Source of the DNA: JBDZUZ01 sp040255445
Lineage (GTDB): Bacteria; Planctomycetota; Phycisphaerae; Phycisphaerales; UBA1924
Direction of reading: 5' to 3'
Assembly (NCBI GenBank): GCA_040255445.1
Contig: JBDZUZ010000092.1
Span: forward strand, 1-15,684
Length of the DNA: 15,684 nt
A model generated the notes under the pieces. The model was not told the origin of the DNA. It was given only the letters and a program-made list of their open reading frames with translations, and made no database searches. Shown one piece after another: positions 7,726-14,499 of the stretch (the stretch's first letter is position 1; every line of letters starts with the position of its first letter). Both the position numbers and the translations under genes were made by a program.

Positions 7726-9819
7726 TTACGCCGAAGGCGATTCCAGCCGCTCGCCCAGCCCGTACTCATCCCACCGCCGGTCCACCAGCGCCCGCGTGGC
7801 CTCATCCATCGCGAGGATCGGCGGCCACGCCCGCACCGGCTCGCCGTTGGCCGCATCTCCGGGCTGCTTCGCGGTCGCATCGAAAGCGAAGACGACCTGC
7901 CCGTGCGCATCTCTGCCCCGCGCCAGATCCCGCCCCGCATCGCAGTTGGCGCACCAGTGGAAGAACACGCGGTCGATATCCGCCAGATCGACCGATGCAT
8001 CGACCACCACGATGAACGGCGCTGCCGCCGCGGCCAGTGACGCCAGTTCCGCCGCGATCCGCCGCCCGTCGCCATCCGCTCGCTTCTCCGCGCGAACCAG
8101 CATCCACCCGCACGCATCAGGCACCACCGCCTCAACCACACCCGGCACGGACATCGCCGCGGCGACCCCATCGGCCGCCGCCGCGGGCGCGAATCTCCGC
8201 GACACCGCGATGCCCCCCACTTCCTCCCCGCCCATCCGCTTCGTGCAGTCAAACCCGATCTTCGTCCCCGCCCCCAGCCGCGGCGCGGCGTGATCGAGAA
8301 TGTCCAAGGGCCCATTCACGAACTCGACATCGCGCTCCGGCAGACACCGCGCTGACGCCGCCCGCAGCACCGCCATCGTGTCGTGCACATCAACATCGTC
8401 ATCAACCACAAACACCGTCTTGGTCCACGCCATCTGCCCCGCGCCCCACACCGAGTGCATCACCCGCCGCCCCTGCAAGGGGTATGCCTTCTCGACCTTG
8501 ATCATCGCGCAGTTGTGGAACGCGCCGAACATCGGCAGGTCGTAGTCCTCGATATCCGGGATCAGCGTCTTGAGCAGCGGCAGGAACACCCGCTCGGTCG
8601 CCTTGCCCAGGTAGTAATCCTCCTGCGGCGGCAGCCCCACGATCGTCGCGGGGAACACCGCATCGCGCCGGTGCGTGATCGCCGTCACCTCGACGATCGG
8701 GTACCGGTCCGGCATCGAGTAGAAGCCGGTGTGATCGCCGAACGGCCCTTCGAACACCGCCCCCGGCCCGAGCTCGCCCGCATCAGGATCGCGAGGGTCC
8801 CACCCGATCCGCCCCGCGACATCGCTCACCCACCCCTCGATCACGATCTCCGCGTTCGCCGGCACCCACAGCGGCACCGTCTTCGCCCGCGTCAGCGGGA
8901 TCCCGCCGCGGTTGAGATACCCCGCGAGCAGTAGCTCACTCAACCCCGGCGGCAGAGGCGCCGTCGCCGCGTACGGCATCACGCTCTCGCCGCCCAGCAC
9001 GATCGCCACCGGCATCCGCTGGCCCTTCGCCTTCCACGATCGCCAGTGCCGCGCCCCATCGTGGTGCATGTGCCAGTGCATCGCCAGCCGCTGCCTGCCC
9101 ATCAGCTGCACGCGGTACATGCCGATGTTGTGGCTCGCGGGCTTGGCTTCATCGATGTCATCCGCGTGGATCGTGTGGATCCCCGCCAGCGTGATGTACC
9201 GCCCGCGGTGCGCCCGCTCCCACTCCTCGCCGCGGCCAAGCTCCGGCACCCGGTCATTCAATCCGCCCGGATACCCCACCGCCTCATAGTCACCATCCAT
9301 CGGCCAGCAGCGCAGCGCAGGCAGCCGCGTGACATCCACCGCATCACCGGTCTTCACCACTTCCTGGCACGCCGCGCTCCCGCCCTTCCGCTTGGGCGAA
9401 ATGAACAGCAGCGGCAGGAACTGCTTCGCCTTCTCAATCGCCTGCCCCAAACTCCGCGGCGGCTCGGGCTTCACCAGCTCCCCGATCTTCGCGCCGATCG
9501 CATCAAACCCGCCCGGCGTGTGGCCACCCGCATCACACCCGATCGCCATCTCCATCCGCCGGTACGAACCCCACGCGTTGATCAGCAGCGGGAAGTCACT
9601 CCCGGCCACCTTCTCAAACAGCAGCGCAGGCCCGCCGCGATCGAAGAATCGCGGGTCATTCCGCCGCGCCGAATCGCTCGGCGCATACGGCGCCCGCGAT
9701 TTACTCACCCGGTCCGCGATCTCCGCGATCTCCAGCACCGGCGACACCGCAGCACGCACCCGCCGCAACTCCCCCGCCGCTTCCAACGCCCCGACAAACT
9801 CGCCCAGACTCTTGTACAT
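7726..9819 (-). CDS. UbiD-family decarboxylase, long form (possibly menaquinone-pathway type)
   Basis: Prenylated-FMN-dependent non-oxidative decarboxylase of the UbiD family, 697 residues from ATG 9819. The protein is family-like from MYKSLGEFVGAL onward. Signatures include the N-terminal LVK/LGQAIEK region, CQEVV, EGPFGDHTGFYS (357-368, with Glu357 and Asp362 matching the acidic pair of the EGPYGDHTGYY motif in E. coli UbiD), GLPPQEDYYLGKATE (395-409), and VVDDDVDVHD to GFDCTKR (471-528). E. coli UbiD is about 497 residues, so the extra ~160 C-terminal residues are notable. They resemble the ends of longer UbiD proteins (WPPILAMDEATRALVDRRWDEYGLG), a group that includes putative menaquinone decarboxylases. 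The true substrate is unknown. UbiX, which makes the cofactor, is not in the window. There is no clear ribosome-binding site before the ATG, only a TAGGCT hexamer seven bases upstream. Divergent from the methyltransferase gene. Confidence 0.92.
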   Translation of the reverse strand: MYKSLGEFVGALEAAGELRRVRAAVSPVLEIAEIADRVSKSRAPYAPSDSARRNDPRFFDRGGPALLFEKVAGSDFPLLINAWGSYRRMEMAIGCDAGGHTPGGFDAIGAKIGELVKPEPPRSLGQAIEKAKQFLPLLFISPKRKGGSAACQEVVKTGDAVDVTRLPALRCWPMDGDYEAVGYPGGLNDRVPELGRGEEWERAHRGRYITLAGIHTIHADDIDEAKPASHNIGMYRVQLMGRQRLAMHWHMHHDGARHWRSWKAKGQRMPVAIVLGGESVMPYAATAPLPPGLSELLLAGYLNRGGIPLTRAKTVPLWVPANAEIVIEGWVSDVAGRIGWDPRDPDAGELGPGAVFEGPFGDHTGFYSMPDRYPIVEVTAITHRRDAVFPATIVGLPPQEDYYLGKATERVFLPLLKTLIPDIEDYDLPMFGAFHNCAMIKVEKAYPLQGRRVMHSVWGAGQMAWTKTVFVVDDDVDVHDTMAVLRAASARCLPERDVEFVNGPLDILDHAAPRLGAGTKIGFDCTKRMGGEEVGGIAVSRRFAPAAAADGVAAAMSVPGVVEAVVPDACGWMLVRAEKRADGDGRRIAAELASLAAAAAPFIVVVDASVDLADIDRVFFHWCANCDAGRDLARGRDAHGQVVFAFDATAKQPGDAANGEPVRAWPPILAMDEATRALVDRRWDEYGLGERLESPSA

Positions 9820-9826
9820 GCAGCCA

Positions 9827-9832
9827 AGCCTA
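9827..9832 (-). promoter_or_regulatory. Candidate -10 (TANNNT) for a leaderless ubiD transcript
   Basis: TAGGCT on the minus strand lies seven bases before the ATG at 9819, and no Shine-Dalgarno sequence lies between. A TANNNT box at this distance would put the transcription start on or next to the ATG. No convincing -35 box is visible. Confidence 0.35.
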
Positions 9833-9884
9833 TCCCTTCGCGGACCTGTCCCCGCGGCACCCTTCCATTCACGACCGGGCCAAG

Positions 9885-9890
9885 TACGAT
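9885..9890 (+). promoter_or_regulatory. Candidate -10 (TANNNT) for a leaderless methyltransferase transcript
   Basis: TACGAT lies five bases before the ATG at 9896, and no Shine-Dalgarno sequence precedes the start. It faces the ubiD box across about 52 bases of shared divergent promoter DNA. No clear -35 element is seen. Confidence 0.35.
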
Positions 9891-9895
9891 CGGGC

Positions 9896-10627
9896 ATGAC
9901 CACGCCCAACGGCCCCACCGGCGAGCCCATCAAGCCGACCCGTCGGTCGACGCTCCTGCCGGGCTACACCCGCGACTGGCCCGAATACTTCGACGCCGTC
10001 AAGGACCTGGGCCCGCGCGAAACCCTCGTCCTCGCCCTCGACAATCTCGACCGCGAATTCGCCGCCGCGCCCGCGGCGGATGATGCCCAGCGCACCACCG
10101 AATTCCTCCGCGCCGCCGACCTCGGCTGCGGCGAAGGCCGCGACACCCGCGAGATCCTCCGCCGCACCACCGGCGCCCGCCGCTGGCACGTCGATGCGAT
10201 CGACTACAGCCAGCCCGGCCTCGACATGCTCCGCGCCCGGCTCACGCCCGATGAGTCCGCCCGCACGGTCATGCACACGCTCCGCCTCGAAGACATCGCC
10301 GCGGCGGCATCGCTCCGCCCGCCCTACCACCTGATCAACGCCAGCTTCGCCCTCCCCTTCTGCGACCCCGATGCCTTCCCGGCGCTCTGGAACTGGATCC
10401 GCACATCCCTCGCCCCCGGCGGCCGCTTCGCCGGCCAGCTCTTCGGCGACCAGGACGAGTGGGCCTGCTACCGCCCCAAGAGCCACCTCACGCGGCCGCA
10501 GGTCGACCAGCTCCTCGACGGCCTCGAGATCGAACGCCTCGACGAAGTTCAGAAAGAAGGCACCGACGCCACCGGCGGCGCGAAGTGGCACCACATCTAC
10601 CACATCGTCGCGCGAAATCCGCGCTGA
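9896..10627 (+). CDS. Class I SAM-dependent methyltransferase
   Basis: Soluble 243-residue methyltransferase of unknown substrate. Motif I (SAM-binding glycine loop) is ADLGCGEGRDTREIL (74-88). The acidic post-I strand is VDAIDYSQPGLDMLRAR (99-115, with Asp103 likely contacting the ribose), followed by LEDI (131-134) as the adenine-contacting region. Motif IV-like YHLINASFALPF (144-155) and LAPGGRFAGQLFG (172-184) complete the Rossmann-like fold. The C-terminal part (GAKWHHIYHIVARNPR) resembles the last strands of TehB-like enzymes, so a small-molecule target is plausible but not proven. The start at 9896 fits the beginning of charged, protein-like sequence and is the first good ATG after the divergent promoter; the frame is open far upstream only as antisense of ubiD. 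It lies 74 bases before the ABC genes in the same direction and might be co-transcribed. Confidence 0.87.
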   Translation: MTTPNGPTGEPIKPTRRSTLLPGYTRDWPEYFDAVKDLGPRETLVLALDNLDREFAAAPAADDAQRTTEFLRAADLGCGEGRDTREILRRTTGARRWHVDAIDYSQPGLDMLRARLTPDESARTVMHTLRLEDIAAAASLRPPYHLINASFALPFCDPDAFPALWNWIRTSLAPGGRFAGQLFGDQDEWACYRPKSHLTRPQVDQLLDGLEIERLDEVQKEGTDATGGAKWHHIYHIVARNPR

Positions 10628-10689
10628 AGCCCGCGTCCCGCCACCCTTCCGCCGCCGCGGCCCCTGAAACGCTTTCCCCGCTCACCCAA

Positions 10690-10695
10690 TAGACT
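10690..10695 (+). promoter_or_regulatory. Candidate -10 (TANNNT) for the ABC operon
   Basis: TAGACT lies six bases before the ATG at 10702. The only G-rich run (GGGG at 10696-10699) is two bases from the ATG, too close to serve as a ribosome-binding site. This is the same arrangement as at the ubiD and methyltransferase starts. Confidence 0.35.
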
Positions 10696-10701
10696 GGGGC
10701 A

Positions 10702-11748
10702 ATGACCGCTACCGCGACCGCCGCCGCGACCGCCCCAGCCCCGCCGCCCGTAACCCGCGCCGGCAGCGACTGGGCCATCGACCTCACCGATGTCTCCAAG
10801 GTCTACAAAGGCGGTGTCCACGCCCTCCGCGGCATCGAGATGCGCGTCCACCGTGGCGAGGTCTTCGGCCTCTTGGGCCCCAACGGCGCCGGCAAGAGCA
10901 CTCTCGTCAAGATCCTCATGACCGTGATCCGCGCCACCCAGGCCCGCGGCACGGTCCTTGGCGACCCTGTCGGCAAGAAATCCACACTCGCCCGCGTCGG
11001 CTACCTCCCCGAACACCACCGCTTCCCCGACTACCTCACCGGCCGCCAGGTGCTCCACTTCTACGGCTCCCTCGCCGGCACACCCCGCAGGGAACTCCGC
11101 CGCAAGTCCGATGAACTCCTCGAACTCGTCAACATGACCGAGTGGGCCTCGAAGAAGGTCAAGGGCTATTCGAAGGGCATGCGCCAGCGCGTCGGCATCG
11201 CCCAGGCGCTGATGAACGACCCAGACCTGGTCGTGCTCGATGAGCCCACCGACGGCGTCGACCCCGTCGGCCGCCGCGAGATCCGCGAGATCCTCGTGCA
11301 TCTCAAGGAGAAAGGCACGACGGTCTTCCTCAACTCGCACCTGCTCAGCGAACTCGAGATGGTCTGCGACCGCGTCGCCATCCTCGTGCAGGGCAAGGTC
11401 GCCAGCCAGGGAACGCTCGAGGAACTCACACTCACCCGCCGCGGCTACCACATCGCGATCGATACCGACGATGACCCCGCCCCGATCTGGGCCGATGCGC
11501 TGCCCGGCATGACAGACGGCGCGTGGCGCGGCATCAATGTCGTGCTCAACAACGACACCGCGCAGCTGCTCACAACCGACCCCGCCGCGGTCATGCCCGT
11601 CATCGACCGCCTCCGCGCCAAGGGCGTCACCATCCACTCCTTCCGCCCGCAGCGACCCTCCCTCGAAGACCTCTTCATGGAAGCGATCATCGATCCCACC
11701 ACCGGCAAGGAACTCGGCCCCGGCGCTGCGAAGGGAGGCCGCCGATGA
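10702..11748 (+). CDS. ABC transporter ATP-binding protein
   Basis: Cytoplasmic ATPase of an ABC-2-type transporter, 348 residues. After an Ala/Pro-rich leader (1-20) the nucleotide-binding domain shows Walker A GPNGAGKST (59-67), a signature loop YSKGMRQR (156-163) in place of LSGGQ, as is common in ABC-2 exporters, Walker B LVVLDEP (176-182) with catalytic Glu181, the D-loop GVDPVG, and H-loop His213 in LNSHLLSE. About 110 residues follow the core domain, typical of ABC-2 ATPases (CcmA/NatA-like) and of unknown role. It overlaps the downstream permease gene by ATGA, so the two are translationally coupled and form one transporter. No substrate-binding protein is nearby, so export or membrane remodelling is more likely than import. 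The substrate cannot be named. Confidence 0.95.
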   Translation: MTATATAAATAPAPPPVTRAGSDWAIDLTDVSKVYKGGVHALRGIEMRVHRGEVFGLLGPNGAGKSTLVKILMTVIRATQARGTVLGDPVGKKSTLARVGYLPEHHRFPDYLTGRQVLHFYGSLAGTPRRELRRKSDELLELVNMTEWASKKVKGYSKGMRQRVGIAQALMNDPDLVVLDEPTDGVDPVGRREIREILVHLKEKGTTVFLNSHLLSELEMVCDRVAILVQGKVASQGTLEELTLTRRGYHIAIDTDDDPAPIWADALPGMTDGAWRGINVVLNNDTAQLLTTDPAAVMPVIDRLRAKGVTIHSFRPQRPSLEDLFMEAIIDPTTGKELGPGAAKGGRR

Positions 11749-12941
11749 GCGCCACCATCGCACTCTTCCACGATGCCTACCGCGAGCTCAACTCGCGCAA
11801 GCTCTTCTGGATCACCCTGATCCTCTCGGTGATCATCGTCGCGGTCTTCGGCCTCTTCGGGCTCAACGAGCAGGGCGTCTCCTTCGGCCTGGGCAAGTTC
11901 TCCTGGACCATCGATTCCGAGTGGTTCAACTCGACGATCATCCCGCCCAAGTCCTTCTACCTCTTCGCCTTCGCCAACTTCGCCGTGCCCATCTGGCTGA
12001 GCTGGGTCGCGATGATCCTCGCGCTGATCTCCACCGCCTCGATCATCCCCGAGTTCGTCTCCGGCGGTTCGATCGAGCTGCTCCTCTCCAAACCGATCGG
12101 CCGCGTCCGCCTCTTCCTCACCAAGTTCAGCACCGCGCTCCTCTTCGCCGGGCTGCAGGTCGCCGCGTTCAGCATCGCCTGCTTCATCATCATCGCCCTC
12201 CGCGGCGAGGCGATCGAGTGGCGCGTCTTCCTTGCGATCCCCATCGTGCTGCTCGTCTTCGCCTACCTCTACAGCTTCTGCGCCCTCATGGGCCTGCTCA
12301 CCCGCTCCACCATCGCTTCCGTCCTCCTCACCGCGGTCTTCTGGATCGCGCTGTTCGGTGTCAACACCACGGAGAACGTCTTCCAGATGCTCCGCATCCA
12401 GCGCGAGGTGAAGATCGAGCGGCTCGAGGCCGCCATCGACCGCCAGGAGAAACGCGCTGAGGAATACCTCGCCCGCGAACGCGCCAACGGCAACGACCCG
12501 GTCCCAGCGGGCCAGGTGCCCGAGGTGTACCGCGACGAGTTCGAGGCCGTCTCACCGACACTGGGCCCACGCCGCCGCGACCTCGAAGAGACCCGCCAGA
12601 GCCTCGCCACCTGGCAACGCTGGCACCGCATCCTCTTCATGGCCAAGTCCGTCCTCCCCAAGACCGCCGAGACCACCGGCCTCCTCGACCGCTACCTCAT
12701 CAGCGACAAGATGCGCGAGACCCTCCAGAAACTCGGCCAGAACAACCGCCGCGGCGGCGACCAGAGCGTGCCCGACGAGGACGACGAGATCCGCATCCGC
12801 GGCGACGACCGCGAGGTCCAGATCCGCCTCGAAGAAGCCGTCCGCGGCCGCACCGAAACCTGGGTCATCGGCACCTCACTCGGCTTCGTCGGCGTGATGC
12901 TTGGCCTCTCCTGCCTCATCTTCGGCCGCCGCGACTTCTGA
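11745..12941 (+). CDS. ABC-2 type permease with large loop between TM5 and TM6
   Basis: Membrane subunit partnering the ATPase just upstream, 398 residues. The ATG at 11745 overlaps the ATPase stop (ATGA), with GGGAGG six bases upstream inside the preceding gene. Predicted membrane segments lie at about residues 20-39, 75-101, 128-151, 161-184, 188-206 and 373-393. The segment between TM2 and TM3 (SGGSIELLLSKPIGRVRLF) is the typical ABC-2 coupling region. Unusually, about 165 charged residues (207-372) separate TM5 from TM6. They include coiled-coil-like helices (VKIERLEAAIDRQEKRAEEY and ETRQSLATWQRWHR) and an acidic patch (PDEDDEIRIRGDD). With a cytoplasmic N-terminus and six segments, this loop would face outside the membrane. 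The substrate is unknown. It could serve drug, lipid or polymer export, or protein quality control at the envelope. Confidence 0.92.
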   Translation: MSATIALFHDAYRELNSRKLFWITLILSVIIVAVFGLFGLNEQGVSFGLGKFSWTIDSEWFNSTIIPPKSFYLFAFANFAVPIWLSWVAMILALISTASIIPEFVSGGSIELLLSKPIGRVRLFLTKFSTALLFAGLQVAAFSIACFIIIALRGEAIEWRVFLAIPIVLLVFAYLYSFCALMGLLTRSTIASVLLTAVFWIALFGVNTTENVFQMLRIQREVKIERLEAAIDRQEKRAEEYLARERANGNDPVPAGQVPEVYRDEFEAVSPTLGPRRRDLEETRQSLATWQRWHRILFMAKSVLPKTAETTGLLDRYLISDKMRETLQKLGQNNRRGGDQSVPDEDDEIRIRGDDREVQIRLEEAVRGRTETWVIGTSLGFVGVMLGLSCLIFGRRDF

Positions 12942-13112
12942 TCCGCGGGACCTCGTCGATCGAAGCCGCCACGAAGTCCTTCACGAACTCCGCCCCGCTT
13001 ACCAGCGAGCCATAGGCGAACCCATCGACCGCAGCGACGCCGACCTCTCTCGCGGCGGAACAGGAAACGCCGACACAGCGGGGGTGAATCAACAACCGCA
13101 CCGGCGTGCCTT

Positions 13113-13132
13113 GGTGCCCCGGCAGGGGCACC
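13113..13132. repeat. Hairpin 1: 8-bp perfect palindromic arm pair
   Basis: GGTGCCCC, loop GGCA, then GGGGCACC. The stem is perfect and GC-rich, and it shares the core GCCCCGGCAGGGGC with the hairpin at 13207-13224. No T-run follows. Confidence 0.75.
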
Positions 13133-13141
13133 GGGCTGTAG

Positions 13142-13184
13142 CCGGGGGCGGCTCGTGAGCGCCAGCGAACGAGCAAGCCCCCGG
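13142..13184. repeat. Hairpin 2: long two-part inverted repeat
   Basis: The outer arms are CCGGGGGC (13142-13149) and GCCCCCGG (13177-13184). The inner arms are GCTCGT (13151-13156) and ACGAGC (13169-13174). A one-base bulge and a two-base bulge separate the two helices, giving 14 paired bases. The hexamer-rich loop is AGCGCCAGCG-like. A stable cruciform or RNA hairpin is expected on either strand. Confidence 0.75.
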
Positions 13185-13206
13185 ACAACTCGCCCCGCGA
13201 CGTCAC

Positions 13207-13224
13207 CCGCCCCGGCAGGGGCGG
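13207..13224. repeat. Hairpin 3: 7-bp arms, same core as hairpin 1
   Basis: CCGCCCC, loop GGCA, then GGGGCGG. The identical loop and inner stem to hairpin 1, about 90 bases away, point to a repeated palindromic unit rather than two chance hairpins. Confidence 0.7.
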
Positions 13225-13504
13225 AGGAACATCTGGCAACCCGGCCGCCCACCGGAAGATGATCGCACGGCTCCCCACGTCAACGAGCGCTCCCACCGCA
13301 TCGGAAGCCCCAAAGCACGGGGACTTCTCAAAGCCTCGACCCCGCGCCACGAAACGATGGGGAGAACTCGTAGATCGGCCTGTGCCGACATGCCTTGGTC
13401 ACCCGCCTACCCAGCCACTTGCCTCGATCCCGCGGAGAGAGGCGATCAGATCAGCAGGCAACTTCGACGGACAAGGGTCGGTACGGAGGTCGCCTGTCGA
13501 CGAG

Positions 13505-13786
13505 TCAATACTGTGCCTGTTTAAAATCCGTAAACTTTTCCCAACCGGCCGCAATAATTGCAGCACGGGACGCTGGCTCGCATTCGGATGAATTCCACAA
13601 ATTCTCTAGTTCGTCCGAGGAGAAGCCGCCAACGTCGCTGTGCATATCTGAGGGATGGCGGTAGAAAGTGAAGCACTCTTCGCAGTACAGGATTAACTCA
13701 CCACTTGCCCGGAGCCGGCCAATGAAGACAGGGAAGTGCCCGCAGGCCGCACACCACTCTCGCAAAAAGTAATATCCCTTTGCCAC
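13505..13786 (-). CDS. Small CxxC/CxxC protein, putative zinc ribbon
   Basis: Hypothetical 93-residue protein that I do not recognise by family. It starts at GTG 13786, with AGGAG seven bases upstream and an in-frame TGA a few codons further up, so the start is well fixed. Two cysteine pairs, Cys12-x2-Cys15 (WCAACGHF) and Cys35-x2-Cys38 (YCEECF), lie 19 residues apart and can form a four-cysteine zinc ribbon. The C-terminal half is acidic and aromatic (DVGGFSSDELENLWN, AGWEKFTDF). There is no signal peptide or membrane segment, so it is likely cytosolic. Codon use is far less GC-biased than in the genes before 13 kb, suggesting a different origin. Small proteins of this kind occur among accessory and immunity genes, but nothing here proves such a role. 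The next gene upstream on this strand is the lipoprotein, 224 bases away. Confidence 0.77.
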   Translation of the reverse strand: MAKGYYFLREWCAACGHFPVFIGRLRASGELILYCEECFTFYRHPSDMHSDVGGFSSDELENLWNSSECEPASRAAIIAAGWEKFTDFKQAQY

Positions 13787-13810
13787 AACGAATCTCCTAC
13801 TTCAATGATT

Positions 13811-13840
13811 TATCAACGCGGTATCGAATAATGTATCGCC
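13811..13840 (-). promoter_or_regulatory. TATC/GATA repeats upstream of the CxxC gene
   Basis: TATC occurs on the + strand at 13811-13814, 13822-13825 and 13834-13837, spaced 11 and 12 bases apart, about one DNA turn. This lies 25-55 bases upstream of the GTG start, in locally AT-rich DNA. It could be an operator or part of the promoter. No -35/-10 pair is clear. Confidence 0.25.
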
Positions 13841-13847
13841 GAGGTGC

Positions 13848-13868
13848 CCGGGCCACCCGCCGGCCCGG
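13848..13868. repeat. GC-rich inverted repeat in the gap between CxxC and lipoprotein genes
   Basis: CCGGGCC, a 7-base loop, then GGCCCGG form a perfect 7-bp stem. It lies at the edge of a GC-rich block of about 90 bases within otherwise AT-richer intergenic DNA. Confidence 0.5.
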
Positions 13869-14010
13869 CGTCGATGGGGCCTTGAGCTTCTCGGGCTTGT
13901 CGCCATGGCGCTTGGCACAGCGCCCGCCCCGCGGTCAGCTACACTATTTCAATCAGAACTCGTGGGGCAATGGTGTATCGCCATGATACCCTCAACGCCC
14001 ATAACACACT

Positions 14011-14499
14011 TCAGTCTGCCTTCGTTCTCTCAATCGCCAAGTAATCACCGTTCAACGACCGGATAACTGTCCCCGTGAATTGATATCCACTTGATCTCCA
14101 TCTGATGAACCACGCCGATTGCAGACCATTAATCCTCTCGCCTTTCATGCGACTTTGAAATAGATCTACAGTGTCGCCCATCGGCAGTACAAACGGCCCC
14201 TTCGCGTCATTCAGTTGGTTCGTAGAAATATTGATCGAAGTGGGCGAAAAGACTACCCATTGGTAGAATTCATAACTGGAATCCCTTCCGCCACCATCTC
14301 CATAGTTGATCAACTCTGCACCCTCAGGCAAGGAGATCCCCGCCTCCATTTCCAATTGCTCCAGGATATCAGACACTTGCAGTCGCTCTTCCGTTGTCAA
14401 TTGACGGTTTCCCCCATCATTATCATCGCACCCTGTTAGGGCGATTGGCCCAAGGCCCACCAGAGAAAGACAGAACAACGCACACATGCCAATCTTCAT
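14011..14499 (-). CDS. Putative lipoprotein, 162 residues
   Basis: Small lipid-anchored envelope protein of unknown function. The start ATG at 14499 has a near-perfect ribosome-binding site (GGAGG six bases upstream, within GGAGGTGAT). A type II signal peptide is evident: Lys2, a hydrophobic run from residue 5 to 21, and lipobox LTGC with Cys24 as the lipidated residue. An acidic, disordered linker (CDDNDGGN) follows. The mature part has a helical segment (TTEERLQVSDILEQLEMEAG, about 35-54), then strand-rich sequence with YEFYQWVVF and SAWFIRWRSSGYQFTGTVI, ending in a basic tail. I recognise no known domain. Base composition is more balanced than in the left part of the window. It lies between the propeller gene (151 bases upstream) and the CxxC gene, all in the same direction. 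The shared function is unknown. Confidence 0.86.
   Translation of the reverse strand: MKIGMCALFCLSLVGLGPIALTGCDDNDGGNRQLTTEERLQVSDILEQLEMEAGISLPEGAELINYGDGGGRDSSYEFYQWVVFSPTSINISTNQLNDAKGPFVLPMGDTVDLFQSRMKGERINGLQSAWFIRWRSSGYQFTGTVIRSLNGDYLAIERTKAD

Larger units (their letters stand above)
12942..13504. other. 563-base intergenic region with palindromic repeats
   Basis: This region separates the ABC operon from the converging accessory genes. No frame has a good start with a ribosome-binding site. The middle (about 13087-13224) holds three strong hairpins, listed separately. A minus-strand frame is open from GTG 13350 to a stop at 12916. Its last 45 or so codons (12916-13060) look coding, but the central part is translated hairpin DNA. 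From 13225 to 13504 I see no motif beyond a second copy of TGCCTTGGT (13106-13114 and near 13390). Confidence 0.6.

Noticed and set aside
10597..11763. 388-residue minus-strand frame opposite the ABC ATPase
   Set aside because: Antisense shadow. The + strand has Walker A, signature, Walker B and H-loop motifs.
13087..13224. CRISPR array
   Set aside because: The repeats are palindromes of different length without regular direct-repeat and spacer units, and no cas genes are present.
13259..13591. 110-residue + strand frame in the intergenic region
   Set aside because: No ribosome-binding site, unlikely composition, and it overlaps the CxxC gene, which has a strong site on the other strand.
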